Source: Mortierella alpina (Eukaryota; Mortierellomycota; Mortierellomycetes; Mortierellales; Mortierellaceae). Taken from it: a stretch of DNA of 64,000 nucleotides. The position numbers and the translations under genes were made by a program. Each line of letters begins with the position of its first letter. The stretch's first letter is position 1. Location: NCBI GenBank assembly GCA_029449245.1, contig JANATF010000006.1, positions 1,550,001 through 1,614,000 on the forward strand, read 5' to 3'. Of this stretch, positions 22,527 through 32,260 are shown piece by piece. A model generated the notes under the pieces. The model was given only the letters and a program-made list of their open reading frames with translations. It was not told where the DNA came from and did no database searches.

Positions 22527-23551
22527 TCACAAACCAGGGGGTCCCTTTCCTTTAATATCCATTGCTGTGGTGGACTCTCTCAAACCGAGTATAGCCCGTA
22601 TATCCTCCATCTGATTTGCGTCCGTTGTTGGACTTATGTCTAGGCATCCGAGCCCCACCCGCACATCCTCCATTTCATCTAAGCGAAGGCTCGCGCTGCT
22701 GGTAGCACTGCACTGTCCATGACTAATGTGCTCTCCACTCATGTGCAGATCGTCCCAAGCGCGTATCCACCGTTCATCTTCTAGCCGCTGCTCCTCCCTT
22801 TCTCGCGCCCGGCGCCTCTCCAGTTCTTTGACTCGATTCTGATACTCCATCTGAGAGAGACGATTAGAAAGCTGCGCTAACTTTTGATGCGTCTCTTCTA
22901 GAACCCGAGTTTGTCTCTCAAGCGCATCACGGACTTGGTGGATCTTCTGCGCCATCTGTGTCATTGTGCCCTCCAATATGCGCCTATTCTCCCGCTCAAT
23001 GATGGTTGCTAATAACATTTATTATCTCGCGGTTAATATGGCTCACCAAAAAAAATCGCAAAAACCTACTGCTTGCTGCCTGTGATCATTAGTCGCTTAC
23101 CAGTACGAAGAAGGTTCTGCCAAGAGTGGTAGATCCCACTGGATGCCCTTGCCTCCTCTAGGATACTATTTTCAATCTTTGCTTCCTTTAGCAGCCGGAG
23201 CCAGAGTTGATCGACGTTGGCAAGGTTTTTGAAACGTTTACATATCTATGTTATGAATATCATTCTGGTTGTCATTACAATTTTTCAAAAGGATGGTTCG
23301 TCGAACTTTAGAGCAAGGCGTGGCACTCTACCAGTTTTGCATTGTGGAGCTCCAGTAAAGTCAATTTGCTCATGATAAGAAGTTGCAGTTCTGTGGGCAA
23401 TTCTAGTAAGGATGCAGCAACTAATACAGTCAGCCTCGTTGTGCAGGTTCACGGACACATTCCACGGTAAAAGAACGATATGGACATTACCAAAGAAAAA
23501 CGAGCATTGCCGCTGAAGCTCTTGTGCAGCGTGGACCATGTCCTCTGGCAT
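22527..23551 (-). CDS. F-box protein with C-terminal coiled coil
   Basis: Assembled from four exons: 23551-23491, 23402-23332, 23245-23101 and 23008-22527 (252 residues), introns 88, 86 and 92 bases. Residues ~20-65 give a clear F-box: ELPTELQLLIMSKLTLLE, then LHNAKLICKRFKNLANVDQLW, split by introns but joined in phase at every junction. The following LLKEAKIENSILEEAR and SIYHSW-type segment is usual after fungal F-boxes. Residues ~95-165 are a charged coiled coil (QVRDALERQTRVLEE, KELERRRAREREEQRL), not LRRs. The tail is acidic with Met-Asp pairs. Probably an SCF adaptor; the substrate is unknown. The exon 1 model (MPEDMVHAAQELQRQ) is the least certain part. It is divergent from another F-box gene 527 bases away. 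Confidence 0.7.
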
Positions 23552-24078
23552 TGATTAATCAGTGGTGGGGAGGATGATGAGGGTGTATCGAAAATAATGT
23601 AGCGAGGACAAAGGGTCGTCGGGCGGTTGCACAACAGTCGAGGAGTTGGATTACAGACCAGAATTGCCTTCTGTTGTATTGTGGTCTCACCCTTGCCGTT
23701 TCCTTGGAGAGGGTTGGAATGTTGACAAGTCGTCAAATGGACGAAGTAGCCGTCCAAAGAGTGAGCACGAGGAGCCACTAGTGCTATCCCGGCTCATACT
23801 GATATCAATTCACTGACCATTTCACGAAAGCGGCGTTATCCCTTTTTTTTCCGTGCCAACGGAGCCGGAGATAGGTTCTGATGAGACAAGGCGGGAGCCA
23901 ATCAAATGCACGCCAGCACCAATTTTTTTCACATCACTCTCGCCACGATGGACGTGCTTGCACCCTCTTGTCTCTTCACATTAAACCATATCACTTCATC
24001 ATCACCAACTCCTCTTCACAGTGTTAGCCTACTCATATGGACTTCAAAGCATAATTAGCATAATTATAAACTGCGGCC
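23552..24078. promoter_or_regulatory. Divergent promoter between two F-box genes
   Basis: 527 bases shared by the starts at 23551 (minus) and 24079 (plus). Contains CATCACT/TCACCAAC-rich sequence in 23,930-24,020. A minus frame is open over 23,450-23,778 but has no recognisable content. Confidence 0.4.
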
Positions 24079-25408
24079 ATGATGATCTTGGAGATCCCCG
24101 ATGAGATCTTGTATCACCTATTGACTGTAAGTTGTGTTTTTGGGCGAAGCAATCGTGACGAGCTTTGTGCTGTTCGCAACCTCGCTCACCACTAGGCCTA
24201 TTCCTGCCGATAGTATGCAGAAGATACGGATCTTCAAGTACGCACACAGCTTTCGACATGTTATGGCACCAGAAGTTGAATCATGGCTGGGCTTGGGAGA
24301 CAGGATAGGACTGCCATCTAACGCACTACTTTTCTTGTAGAATTTGGCACTGACCTGCAAACGCTTGCGTTCTATTGCTTTGGATGGCCCACTACGTCGT
24401 CATATACTCCTCATCCGTACGCCTGCACGTCTCAACTCATCGCTTTCAGCTCGACCTTCCCGAGATGTTCTGGCGACTCAGAACATCCTGCGAGGGATCC
24501 ATGTCCGCCAAAACATCCTGCAAGGGCAGTACATAGGCGGCGCAGCGTCAGTCCGTTCATATCATGTATCATGTCGTTTAGAGCGTCAAATGGTCAGTCT
24601 TCGCATCTCAAAGAAACTGAGGGTGCGACCCGACTGGACAGAATTGGTGGAGAGGGGACTCATCCCTGCAGAGATGTTTGTCACCCAAGAGGACTCTGAG
24701 GCAAAGCAGAAATGGACTGCGTATCGAGTAAAGCAGAGGAGCCAGAGGCAGCTGCCTCAACTACAACATCTCCTTTCTGAAACACCAGAAGCGCAGAGAG
24801 GCGGAAGGGCATGGAACTTGGCAACGTTCAAGAGTGATGTTGCTGTCAATGGAACAGCATCCACCTCATCGACCCCAACACGGCCGATGGCCGCCGGTGA
24901 GAGCAACACACAATACCAAAACCGCCCTCGGCGCCAACGAAAGTCCATCAGTATGGTCCTAGTCCCCAAAATCGAGCTGTTACGGAAAGCCATGGACCGC
25001 GACCGACTCTCTCGCCTTGTTCAGAAACGACCCTCCCCCTCTGAGCTCAACCAATCACCAAAGACCGCAACGGTGTTGCGTGCCTACCATTTGATTGCTT
25101 TTTCGACGATTTCGCCGGATTTGGTGCCATTAACAGTTCAGCTTAATTTTCTGTTGAAAGGCGAGAGATTGAGCCATTGGTTGTACAGCCGGCCGAGTTT
25201 GTCGGTGATGCTGAACGAGCGACATTTGTTGAAGACAGATGTTAGGACGGCATGGATGGTGTGCCCGGGAGTGAGCAAGAAGGTCAAATTTTATGAAGGG
25301 CTCATCCAAGAGACCAGACACTATGAACAACAGCAGGAGGCCTTCATGTACCATATGCACCCCTACCACCACGTTGAAGTGCCTATCACAACGACGACTG
25401 TTACTTGA
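24079..25408 (+). CDS. F-box-like protein, unknown body
   Basis: Exons 24079-24126 and 24341-25408 (371 residues). The N-terminus MMILEIPDEILYHLLT joins to NLALTCKRLRSIALDGPLRRH, the two ends of an F-box. About 8-12 residues of the usual middle helix are missing, so either the F-box is short or a small exon lies in the 214-base intron, which is longer than its neighbours. The body has basic stretches and two DVLATQNILRGIHVRQNILQG-like short repeats (NILRG/NILQG). The C-terminal half (LVPKIELLRKAMDRDRLSRL, LVPLTVQLNFLLKGERLSHWLYSRPS) is not a family I recognise. ATG 24079 is the first of two adjacent Met codons. It ends 120 bases before the CCDC97 homologue, which converges on it. Confidence 0.7.
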
Positions 25409-25527
25409 GCGTAGCGTCTGGGAGATTGGCCACGCTCTACTTAAAGACGAATGAAAACATGCATGCGCAAATCCCCTGCCCCTTGCGACTCCGTTTGATC
25501 CGTCTGAAATATATTTACATGGTGGGA

Positions 25528-27597
25528 TCAATAATCGTACTCGCCAGAACCATTCTGTGCACTGTTCTCCCATACCCGCACTCGCTCATCATAAGTTGTA
25601 CTCGCGGGTAGTTTCGAGGGCCGTTGGAACGAGGGCCTCGCTCCGGATCCACCTTGATCCTCATCGCCATCCTCGCCATCAAACCACCGATCTTCCTCGT
25701 CATGGTCCTCTTGCTCAAGATCGTCCAGATCCTCATCAAAATCGACCAACGAATAGTCAAAGTTGGCATCCAGTCCATCCAAGAACCGCTGTTTCATCAG
25801 TAGAACGAAATCTTGCCTCAAGGCCTCCTGGTCCTCCTTGCGTTCTGCAGTCGCCTGGTCCATCTCCTTGCCATCATCAGAGTCCAAGTCGTCGCCATTT
25901 TCAATCTCGGCAAAAAGTGCTCGGTCCTCTGGTTGCTCCAGCGCCATGGCTGCAGAGGCAAGAGTGGACGAGAGAAGTCCTGGAACGGGGTCTGGAGGAA
26001 TAGGAGGCGTGACACTAGTCCTTGCTAAAATCTCGTCGTCCGCAACATTCCTTAAAGGTCCTTTTCGGTCATCTTTGTTCGAGCCGCTACCTTCAGTCTC
26101 CTCACGGACAACCATTTCTGAGTCCTCGTCTTCACTCTCGGTATCAAACTCCTCCTTAAAGTCTTCCTCGCTCTCTGTGTCAAATTCCTCTACAAACTCA
26201 TCGTCATTCTCGGCTGCCATAGCTGTCGCCGCTGCACTCGCCGGGATGGGACGCGCTGCCGTCTGTTCATTCATTTCGACCGCCACTGATGGTGCCAAAG
26301 TCGAGGGCCTGTGGTCACTTGCTTGCTGCTGTAATGACCGCCGCCGCCTTTCGGATGTGACATTCTTTCCTTGTTTCCACAAACGTCGCTCCAGTTCTTT
26401 CTGCCTCTCCTTGCTCGAAGGATGGTCCACATTCCACAGAATCCTATCTACTAGGCCAACGTCTTTTGCAAATGGTTGAGTCGGTGCTGGCCATCGATTC
26501 CTTGGTCCGAGTTCGGCACCTTCCATATCTGGCCTAGCGCTTCCAGCTCCACCTTCATCCTCATCTCCATCGTGGTCATCGTCATCCTGATCCATAAACC
26601 GCCCAATGTACTGCTGATATAATTCTGGTGCCCTCGCCTCCATTTCTGCATCCGAAAAATAAGTCGATTCCGAGAAACTGAGATTCGACATGGATCCAGA
26701 GATAGAAAGGATGCTGGCCAGTGCTGGATGATGGGAGGCAAGGTTCGCACTCGCTCCTGCTCGTCCTGTACCACCGCCTGTAGTTCGACCTTTACCCTTG
26801 CCTATTCCAGCCGCAGTTGCCGCTGCAATGGACTCGCTCGCATCTGGAGGCGCGAGGTGGCGAAGGAGATAGTTCAGTCTCCGGTTTCGTCGTGTATGCT
26901 GCGAAAGCGTTGAGCGCGTAAAGAGGTCAGACTGTCCTGGGTTTGGCTTTCGGTCTTCCTCTGGGATGTCCTTGTTCTGAGTAGATTCGTCAGGTTCAAT
27001 GTCCATGAAATTCGACGGCACAGGGGCATAGTTGTGCTGATGAAAGTTGTGGGAATATGTGGTGGTGTTGGATCCGGAAGGGAATCGTCTTGTGGCCACG
27101 AAGTTTGCGTGCTCCGAAAGTTGTTGCAGCTGCTGGTAGAGCCGCGTGAGGTGATACTGGACTTCATAATTCGCTAATTTGAGATCAAGTGGAAAGGCAG
27201 TTTAGAATAAGCACGGCCATTGCAAGGGGCTAACAACAGGGGACCGTGCAAGTACAATGTCCCACATGGTAAAGTTGTATATACCGGCTAGAGGAGCAAA
27301 AAGATCGAGGATATCCTTTGCAGTCGCCTTGGTATTGGTCGCATGAACAGATCCATTCCTCTCACGACTCTCTATCGACGTCGTCTCTGCTCGCGGATAG
27401 AGTATGACCGCACCCCACTTTGTCAAAAAGATGCCGGGGTCGTTGGCCAAGGTTGTCTTGATTTTCAGACGTTTCTGGTCCTTGGTCAGAGTAGGCTCAT
27501 TGGGGCGTGTTGAAGTGGGGAATCCGGTCTGTAGATTGTCGAGGTGCGGGTCCAGATACTGTAGAATCGATTCGATCGCTGCTGGCGTCAAGGACAT
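25528..27597 (-). CDS. CCDC97: CCDC97-like acidic protein
   Basis: Two exons, 27597-27285 and 27173-25528 (652 residues), 111-base intron. Human CCDC97 is a U2 snRNP/SF3B-associated protein of poorly known role. Homology shows in three places: the N-terminal block with RPNEPTLTKDQKRLKIKTTLANDPGIFL (CCDC97 has DEPDLTPGEKLRIL, then the F-L pair); the middle ARAPELYQQYIGRF (CCDC97 REPLLYEQYIGQY); and the C-terminal DFVLLMKQRFLDGLDANFDYSLVDFDED, the DUF2052 core. Between these are long Asp/Glu-rich low-complexity segments that make this copy about twice the human length. The start at 27597 follows from the conserved N-terminal block. The presence of U2SURP in the same window is probably chance. 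Confidence 0.8.
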
Positions 27598-29219
27598 GGC
27601 TAAAGTATTGATGTAGGCAGCATGGAGTGGCAGCCAATGAACCACCGGCATGTCAATCCCTCTAAAAAAAAAAATCGCGCGTGACCGTTTAATAAAATCT
27701 TCCACACACGTCCTTTGACGCGACTGTCGGCAGTGGAGGCCCTTATGGCGGTTGCTCCTCGCACACTTGAGAGCCAGCGACTCAACAGGTAGACCCATGC
27801 GGCTAGTGCGGGAGTCTTTGAGATCGCAACTGGAAGGCAAGAACAAATCAAAGCTATGTACTGAGCTAGAGCTTTCACTGCCTCACAGTGTGTGGGAGGA
27901 GAAAAGATCGATGGATCTTGTACCGCAGGAGCAGAAAGGCAGGTTCTCCGTGAAGGCCTCCCATACTTCGTCATATAAAAAGGAAAGGAACGTAAAAAGA
28001 AAGAAAATACTGTAGGTGGAGCCGAGGATCCTGGTGGCCAACAAAGATACTACCACCGTTCTGCTGCTGCCGAAAGACACTCCCAGCCCTGTAAATGTAG
28101 GGTGGTTTATATAAGGTTTGGGCTGCTAGATTATGCGTGCATTGAGATGGCAAGAGGAAGGAAGACAGGGGTATGCTTACGTCTTGTTGGCGATCGCTAG
28201 GCCTGCTTCAGTGTGGTTAGGCAGACTGCCAGTGCGCCTGTGCCTCTTGAGTACGAAAGAGCGTCAAGATTAAAAACAAAAATATCAGAATAAAGTCCGC
28301 GCATGGAAGCAGAGCAAATGTCTAGCAAGGATACGCTTGTACAGGCCACGGTCACATTTGCGGTGCCATTGCGTTCACACCAGACACACATAGCTATGAC
28401 CAACAGATACAGATCTAGCAGCGACAAGACTCTTCGCCAGCCGGCGCAGCTCAGATAGGAGCACCGAGCCGGCCTGGGTGCACCACGTGGAGGTAATCTA
28501 TCTTCACACCCTTGTTGTTAAATTGGTTTGCTCCACTCGTGGGCGCTCACTCTCCCTTTGACTTGTAGAGCGAGATAAGGCAAATACACCAGGACTTCTG
28601 CGTGGTTAGAACTCCACTCCCTTTAGCTTTAAGGGCGAGATATGACAATGTTTTTGTAGTGGCTGGCACTCCACTCTTCCTGCCATTTATATAGCGGTGC
28701 CGGGAGTTCTGCTGGACTGGAGAGAGTGGTTGCTGTGAAAGGGCTAGGGCAGAAACAAGTGCAGGGGAGCAGGAGCGGAAGAGTGACGAGTTCAGACGAG
28801 CGGAGAGGATAAACTGCTAAGAGTAGGAAGGGTGGATGAGTTTCAAGCGTGATTTGGGGCAAGAGCTAAAAGACAATGATTCTTTCGTGGTTGTTGTGTT
28901 CAGGACAAGAGCTGTGGAAGTAGGGGCAACATGGGGCACTGGCGTAACTCGAGCGAGTTGGAGGAGAAAGAGGTGAAGGCAGAGGAGGAATAGAAGGTGA
29001 GAGGAGCAAGGGAGAAGCCGGCAAGTGTGTGCTGGATCTGTGGGAGAGAAGAAAAAAGGCACAAACCAAGGAACAAGAGAAAGCGAAGAGTTATTTACGC
29101 GTCTGTTGACTGTTGACTGTTGGCGGGTTTCTTTTTCGCAGGAGGCATGGGAAGTGATTGTCGAGCCGATCCAATATGATCATTCGAGACAACAGGGTGG
29201 CGAAGTAGTTTTCTCATAT
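27598..29219. other. Gene-poor region upstream of CCDC97 homologue
   Basis: About 1.6 kb with no convincing gene. Two diverged copies of a ~70-base segment occur near 28541-28620 and 28615-28690 (CTCCCTTTGACTTGTAGAGC GAGATAAGG versus CTCCCTTTAGCTTTAAGGGC GAGATATGA, each followed by ACTCCACTC). From 28740 the plus strand becomes purine-rich, leaving Ser/Leu/Pro-rich frames open on the minus strand that I regard as compositional. Confidence 0.4.
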
Positions 29220-29227
29220 GTGGGAGG

Positions 29228-29405
29228 GGAGACATGCAGAGGACACTGGAGAGCAAGAAAAAAGAAAGAAAGAGAGAGAGAGGACCGAGACGATGGAAGA
29301 TGGAGGACAAGGAAGCAAAGGGAGACATGCAGAGGACAATGGAGGACAAGAAAAAGAAAGAGAGAGAGGACCAGGACGATGGACGATGGAGGACAAGGGA
29401 GCAAA
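29228..29405. repeat. Imperfect tandem duplication, purine-rich (~90 bp x 2)
   Basis: Two adjacent copies, about 29228-29320 and 29321-29405. Each begins GGAGACATGCAGAGGACA and continues with AAGAAA(G)n, GAGAGAGAGGACC, ACGATGGA and GGACAAG(G)GAAGCAAAG. They differ by a few substitutions and small deletions in the GA tracts. The unit has no coding sign. Confidence 0.85.
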
Positions 29406-29507
29406 GGATGTATGTTTGCTACTCCAGCATCAGTACACATGCTCGTGAACAAGGGCATACTCGCATGCTCGTCCTCTTCCTTCCTTGCCTGCACAGTGTC
29501 TACAGCA

Positions 29508-29530
29508 CACCACCACCACCACCACCACCA
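29508..29530. repeat. CAC trinucleotide microsatellite
   Basis: Seven to eight uninterrupted CAC units. Confidence 0.95.
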
Positions 29531-29633
29531 TGCTCAGCACACTTCAGCTATGTACGTAGCATCTTCACGTTCACCGTCGGTCGATTCTTTGCCTTCCAGT
29601 AGTTTCCTCGGCCAAGCCATCTCCCATGGCGGC

Positions 29634-29871
29634 TATATAAACCTCGCTCTTGTCCTCCTTTTTCCATTTCTCTTTTCTCTCTCTTCCCATTTTCTTTTTC
29701 CTTCCCAATAGGACCAAGCCAAGTAAGTTCTCTCTTCCCCTCATCTCTCCTTCCTCCTCCTTTTGCCGTCATCTCGTCGTCCTCTTCTCATCCTCCCGCT
29801 TGCCGCAGTCGCATCCAGAGACACACTCACAGCCAGCAACCTGACCATGTCAACATCCATGTTTTTCACAC
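29634..29871 (+). promoter_or_regulatory. Candidate promoter, leader and first exon of an undefined gene
   Basis: A TATATAA box at 29634-29640 is followed by a long CT-rich leader, then GACCATGT with ATG at 29847, a 25-base frame (MSTSMFFT) and a donor-like GTCAGT at 29872. The order matches the layout of real genes in this window (compare the CT-rich leader and 25-base first exon of cytochrome c). The downstream exons were not found because the sequence passes into microsatellite and minisatellite repeats. Inference only. Confidence 0.25.
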
Positions 29872-29895
29872 GTCAGTACCTCTCTCCCACCTCGT

Positions 29896-30000
29896 GCTCT
29901 ACTCTCTCCCTCACACACATACACACTCTCTCTCCCTCTTTCTCTCTCACGCACACATACACACATACACACGCACTAACTCTCCTTCTTTCTCCTCTCT
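29896..30000. repeat. CT/CA low-complexity tract
   Basis: Alternating runs of CT, CA and TACACA dinucleotides between the candidate first exon and the 37-bp minisatellite. Confidence 0.85.
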
Positions 30001-30018
30001 CACCTGGCATGTTCAAGG

Positions 30019-30314
30019 AGCGGGTGCGCCCTACCGCTTAAACAAGATAGTGGAGAGCGGGTGCGCCCTACCGCTAAAACAAGATAGTGGAGGGCGGGTG
30101 CGCCCTACCGCCTAGACAAGATAGTGGAGAGCGGGTGCGCCCTACCGCCTAAACAAGATAGTGGAGGGCGGGTGTGCCCTACCGCCTAGACAAGATAGTG
30201 GAGAGCGGGTGCGCCCTACCGCCTAGACAAGATAGTGGAGGGCGGGTGTGCCCTACCGCCTAGACAAGATAGTGGAGAGCGGGTGCGCCCTACCGCTAAA
30301 ACAAGATAGTGGAG
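30019..30314. repeat. 37-bp minisatellite, eight complete units
   Basis: Eight head-to-tail copies start at 30019, 30056, 30093, 30130, 30167, 30204, 30241 and 30278; the array ends exactly at 30314. Every unit has the form (A/G)GCGGGTG(C/T)GCCCTACCGC, a variable 2-4 base stretch, then ACAAGATAGTGGAG. From unit 2 on, units starting AGCGGG alternate with units starting GGCGGG, so the array is really a 74-bp dimer repeat. GGGTGCGCCC and GCGG...CCGC inside the unit can pair as a small hairpin. 37 is not a multiple of three, so the array cannot be one translated repeat. There are no unique spacers, so it is not CRISPR-like. Confidence 0.97.
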
Positions 30315-32260
30315 AAAAAAAAAAAGTGATGGGCGACACTTAGAAAGGCTCCGCGAGTTTGTCTCTACCTCGCGCTATAAACTTAAAGAGAAGGTGGAGT
30401 CAACCACAGTCAGAGGAAGACGTCAAATCAGTGGAGCAAACCACTCAAAAAAAGAAACGTTTTTGGGGTGCGAAGACAGACCACCTCCTCGTGGTGCACC
30501 CTGGGCAGCTTTGCTGGCGAAGAGTCTGTCATTCGAGGCTAGTTGACTTTTGAGAATAGATGGGAGAGTAATAAAAGGGTGAAAATGCAAGATTCGAGAA
30601 TGAAGAGGGGCAGCAAGGCTCTCATGGCCTGTGCGAGCACATGTGCCTGCTGGACTTGGACTTCTGAACATGAACGGAACTTTGAGCTATGTGCGGACTT
30701 TATTCTGCGGGCGGTCTCCTCGACAGCTCGCTCTAGGCAGCATTTGTGGTTGACGAGTCGGTGTACAATATACATCGAGAATGAACTTGATAACATGGCA
30801 TTGAGCGTTCAGTGCAGAAAACGGTCTTGGAGGCAGAGAGGGTACAGATAGGACTGAACGTCGTCTTGGCCATCTTGCTGCTGTGCAGAGGTGGTATCAT
30901 ACCAGCAGAGTGCCATAACATCATGATTATTCACGATAGATGCGACAGATAGGACTCAGGACCTCAATAGTATGGCTGTCCAGTCCGTTGCAGAAACTCG
31001 CCAGCTCGTGGGCCTTCTTTCGGAGCCAGAGAGGTCCCACTGAGACCGAGGGTGGGTCCAGCAGCACATCAAGCTGTAAGATAGTCGACAATGGCTTTTT
31101 AACATCCTTGCATAACCTGTGCTGTTCAGCCTCACTGACTGTCTGACCCATCTTTGCAAAGACCCTGTCGGCCTTGACCAAACCTGAATCCTGGGCGAGC
31201 TTGAAACAGAATCTGTACCAGGCTCCTGGGAAATGGGAGATGGAGATGGGAGCGTGCCTGCTGTGCCCCTGAATATTCCTGCGTGTTCCAGCCAATCAGA
31301 CCAAGCACATTAGATTGAGGGCGAGGGAATAGTGCTCCTCCTTTCACTTTTCCGCTTCCTCCACTCTCTCACATTCACGCCAGCTCCCTTCTGTCCATCG
31401 AAACCACCCGCGTTCCGCCCCCGCCTTCTTTCCTCTCATCAAGCATCAGCGCCAAGTGTAGATTTCTTTCAACAGACCTTTTACTCTCGTAGCCGCAGCT
31501 ATTCAGCACCTCGTCGTCTAACCAACGATACTCGCCAAGACCAACCTTCAGGTGCGTCAAAAAGAGTACCCTTCTTTGAGAAACAGTGGACAACGAGAAA
31601 CTGATGTATACTCAACAGTCCCCACCTCCATGCCTAGCGGTTCTCTGCGTCAAAGAAGACAAGTCTGACAAGTGGCTAACTCGCCTGCCCTCCTCCAGAC
31701 TACTGAGTCTCCTCCTCGAAAGCACCAGAACGTCATCGAGTAAGTGTGGCCGCGCGGATCTGATCGGTGAGATGTGCTGGCTGCCTGCGCCAGAGAGCAA
31801 GGGCTGTCCTATGAATCACCTACTAACCCAAGGTAAACCGCAGGCTTCTCACCACTGGCTGGCGCACCGTCGAACTGAGCTGCGTCCTAAAAACTGCCTT
31901 GCGCCAAGGCAGAACTGCACAGCTGCATTTATACCCTCAACAAAACGCTTGTTACGATAGCCAATCCTGTGCCCACATCGACATTATTCTTGCGCCATCT
32001 CGGATTGACAGTGTAATACTGTTATAAAAATCGCATTGTCTCTTTCGCCTCTCCAAGTAAGGCACTCGAACATACATGTTATTCTAGCTGAGCCCATGGC
32101 ATTTGTGCAGCGGCAAATTGATTAATCATTGCATTTTCTGCGTCCCTTAGCACTACTCGCTTTAGTCCACACTGTCTTTTTTCTATTTGGTTGAACACAT
32201 CATCAAGACCACCGCACGTAGACGATACAACCTGCAACAGCAATAGAAAGGCAAGCCAAC
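30315..32260. other. Region between minisatellite and NLR-like gene, no firm gene
   Basis: About 1.9 kb. Weak coding-like pieces are a minus frame at 30927-31295 (KADRVFAKMGQTVSEAEQH, then a Leu-rich end) and a possible plus-strand exon chain over 31.6-32.04 kb with good splice motifs (donor GTAAGT at 31741, branch-like TACTAAC at 31830, acceptor CCGCAG near 31846). Neither matches a family I know. The last ~200 bases serve as the NLR-like gene's promoter. Confidence 0.35.

Noticed and set aside
23449-23778. Minus-strand 109-codon frame upstream of the coiled-coil F-box gene
   Set aside because: It overlaps exon 1 of the F-box gene in another frame, and the F-box exon chain explains the region better.
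28629-29772. Several minus- and plus-strand frames of 70-228 codons
   Set aside because: They are caused by long purine or pyrimidine runs and the purine-rich tandem duplication; the peptides are Ser/Leu/Pro or Lys/Glu/Arg low complexity.
30019-30314. Array of direct repeats as a CRISPR
   Set aside because: The units abut without unique spacers, the genome is eukaryotic and no cas genes are present.
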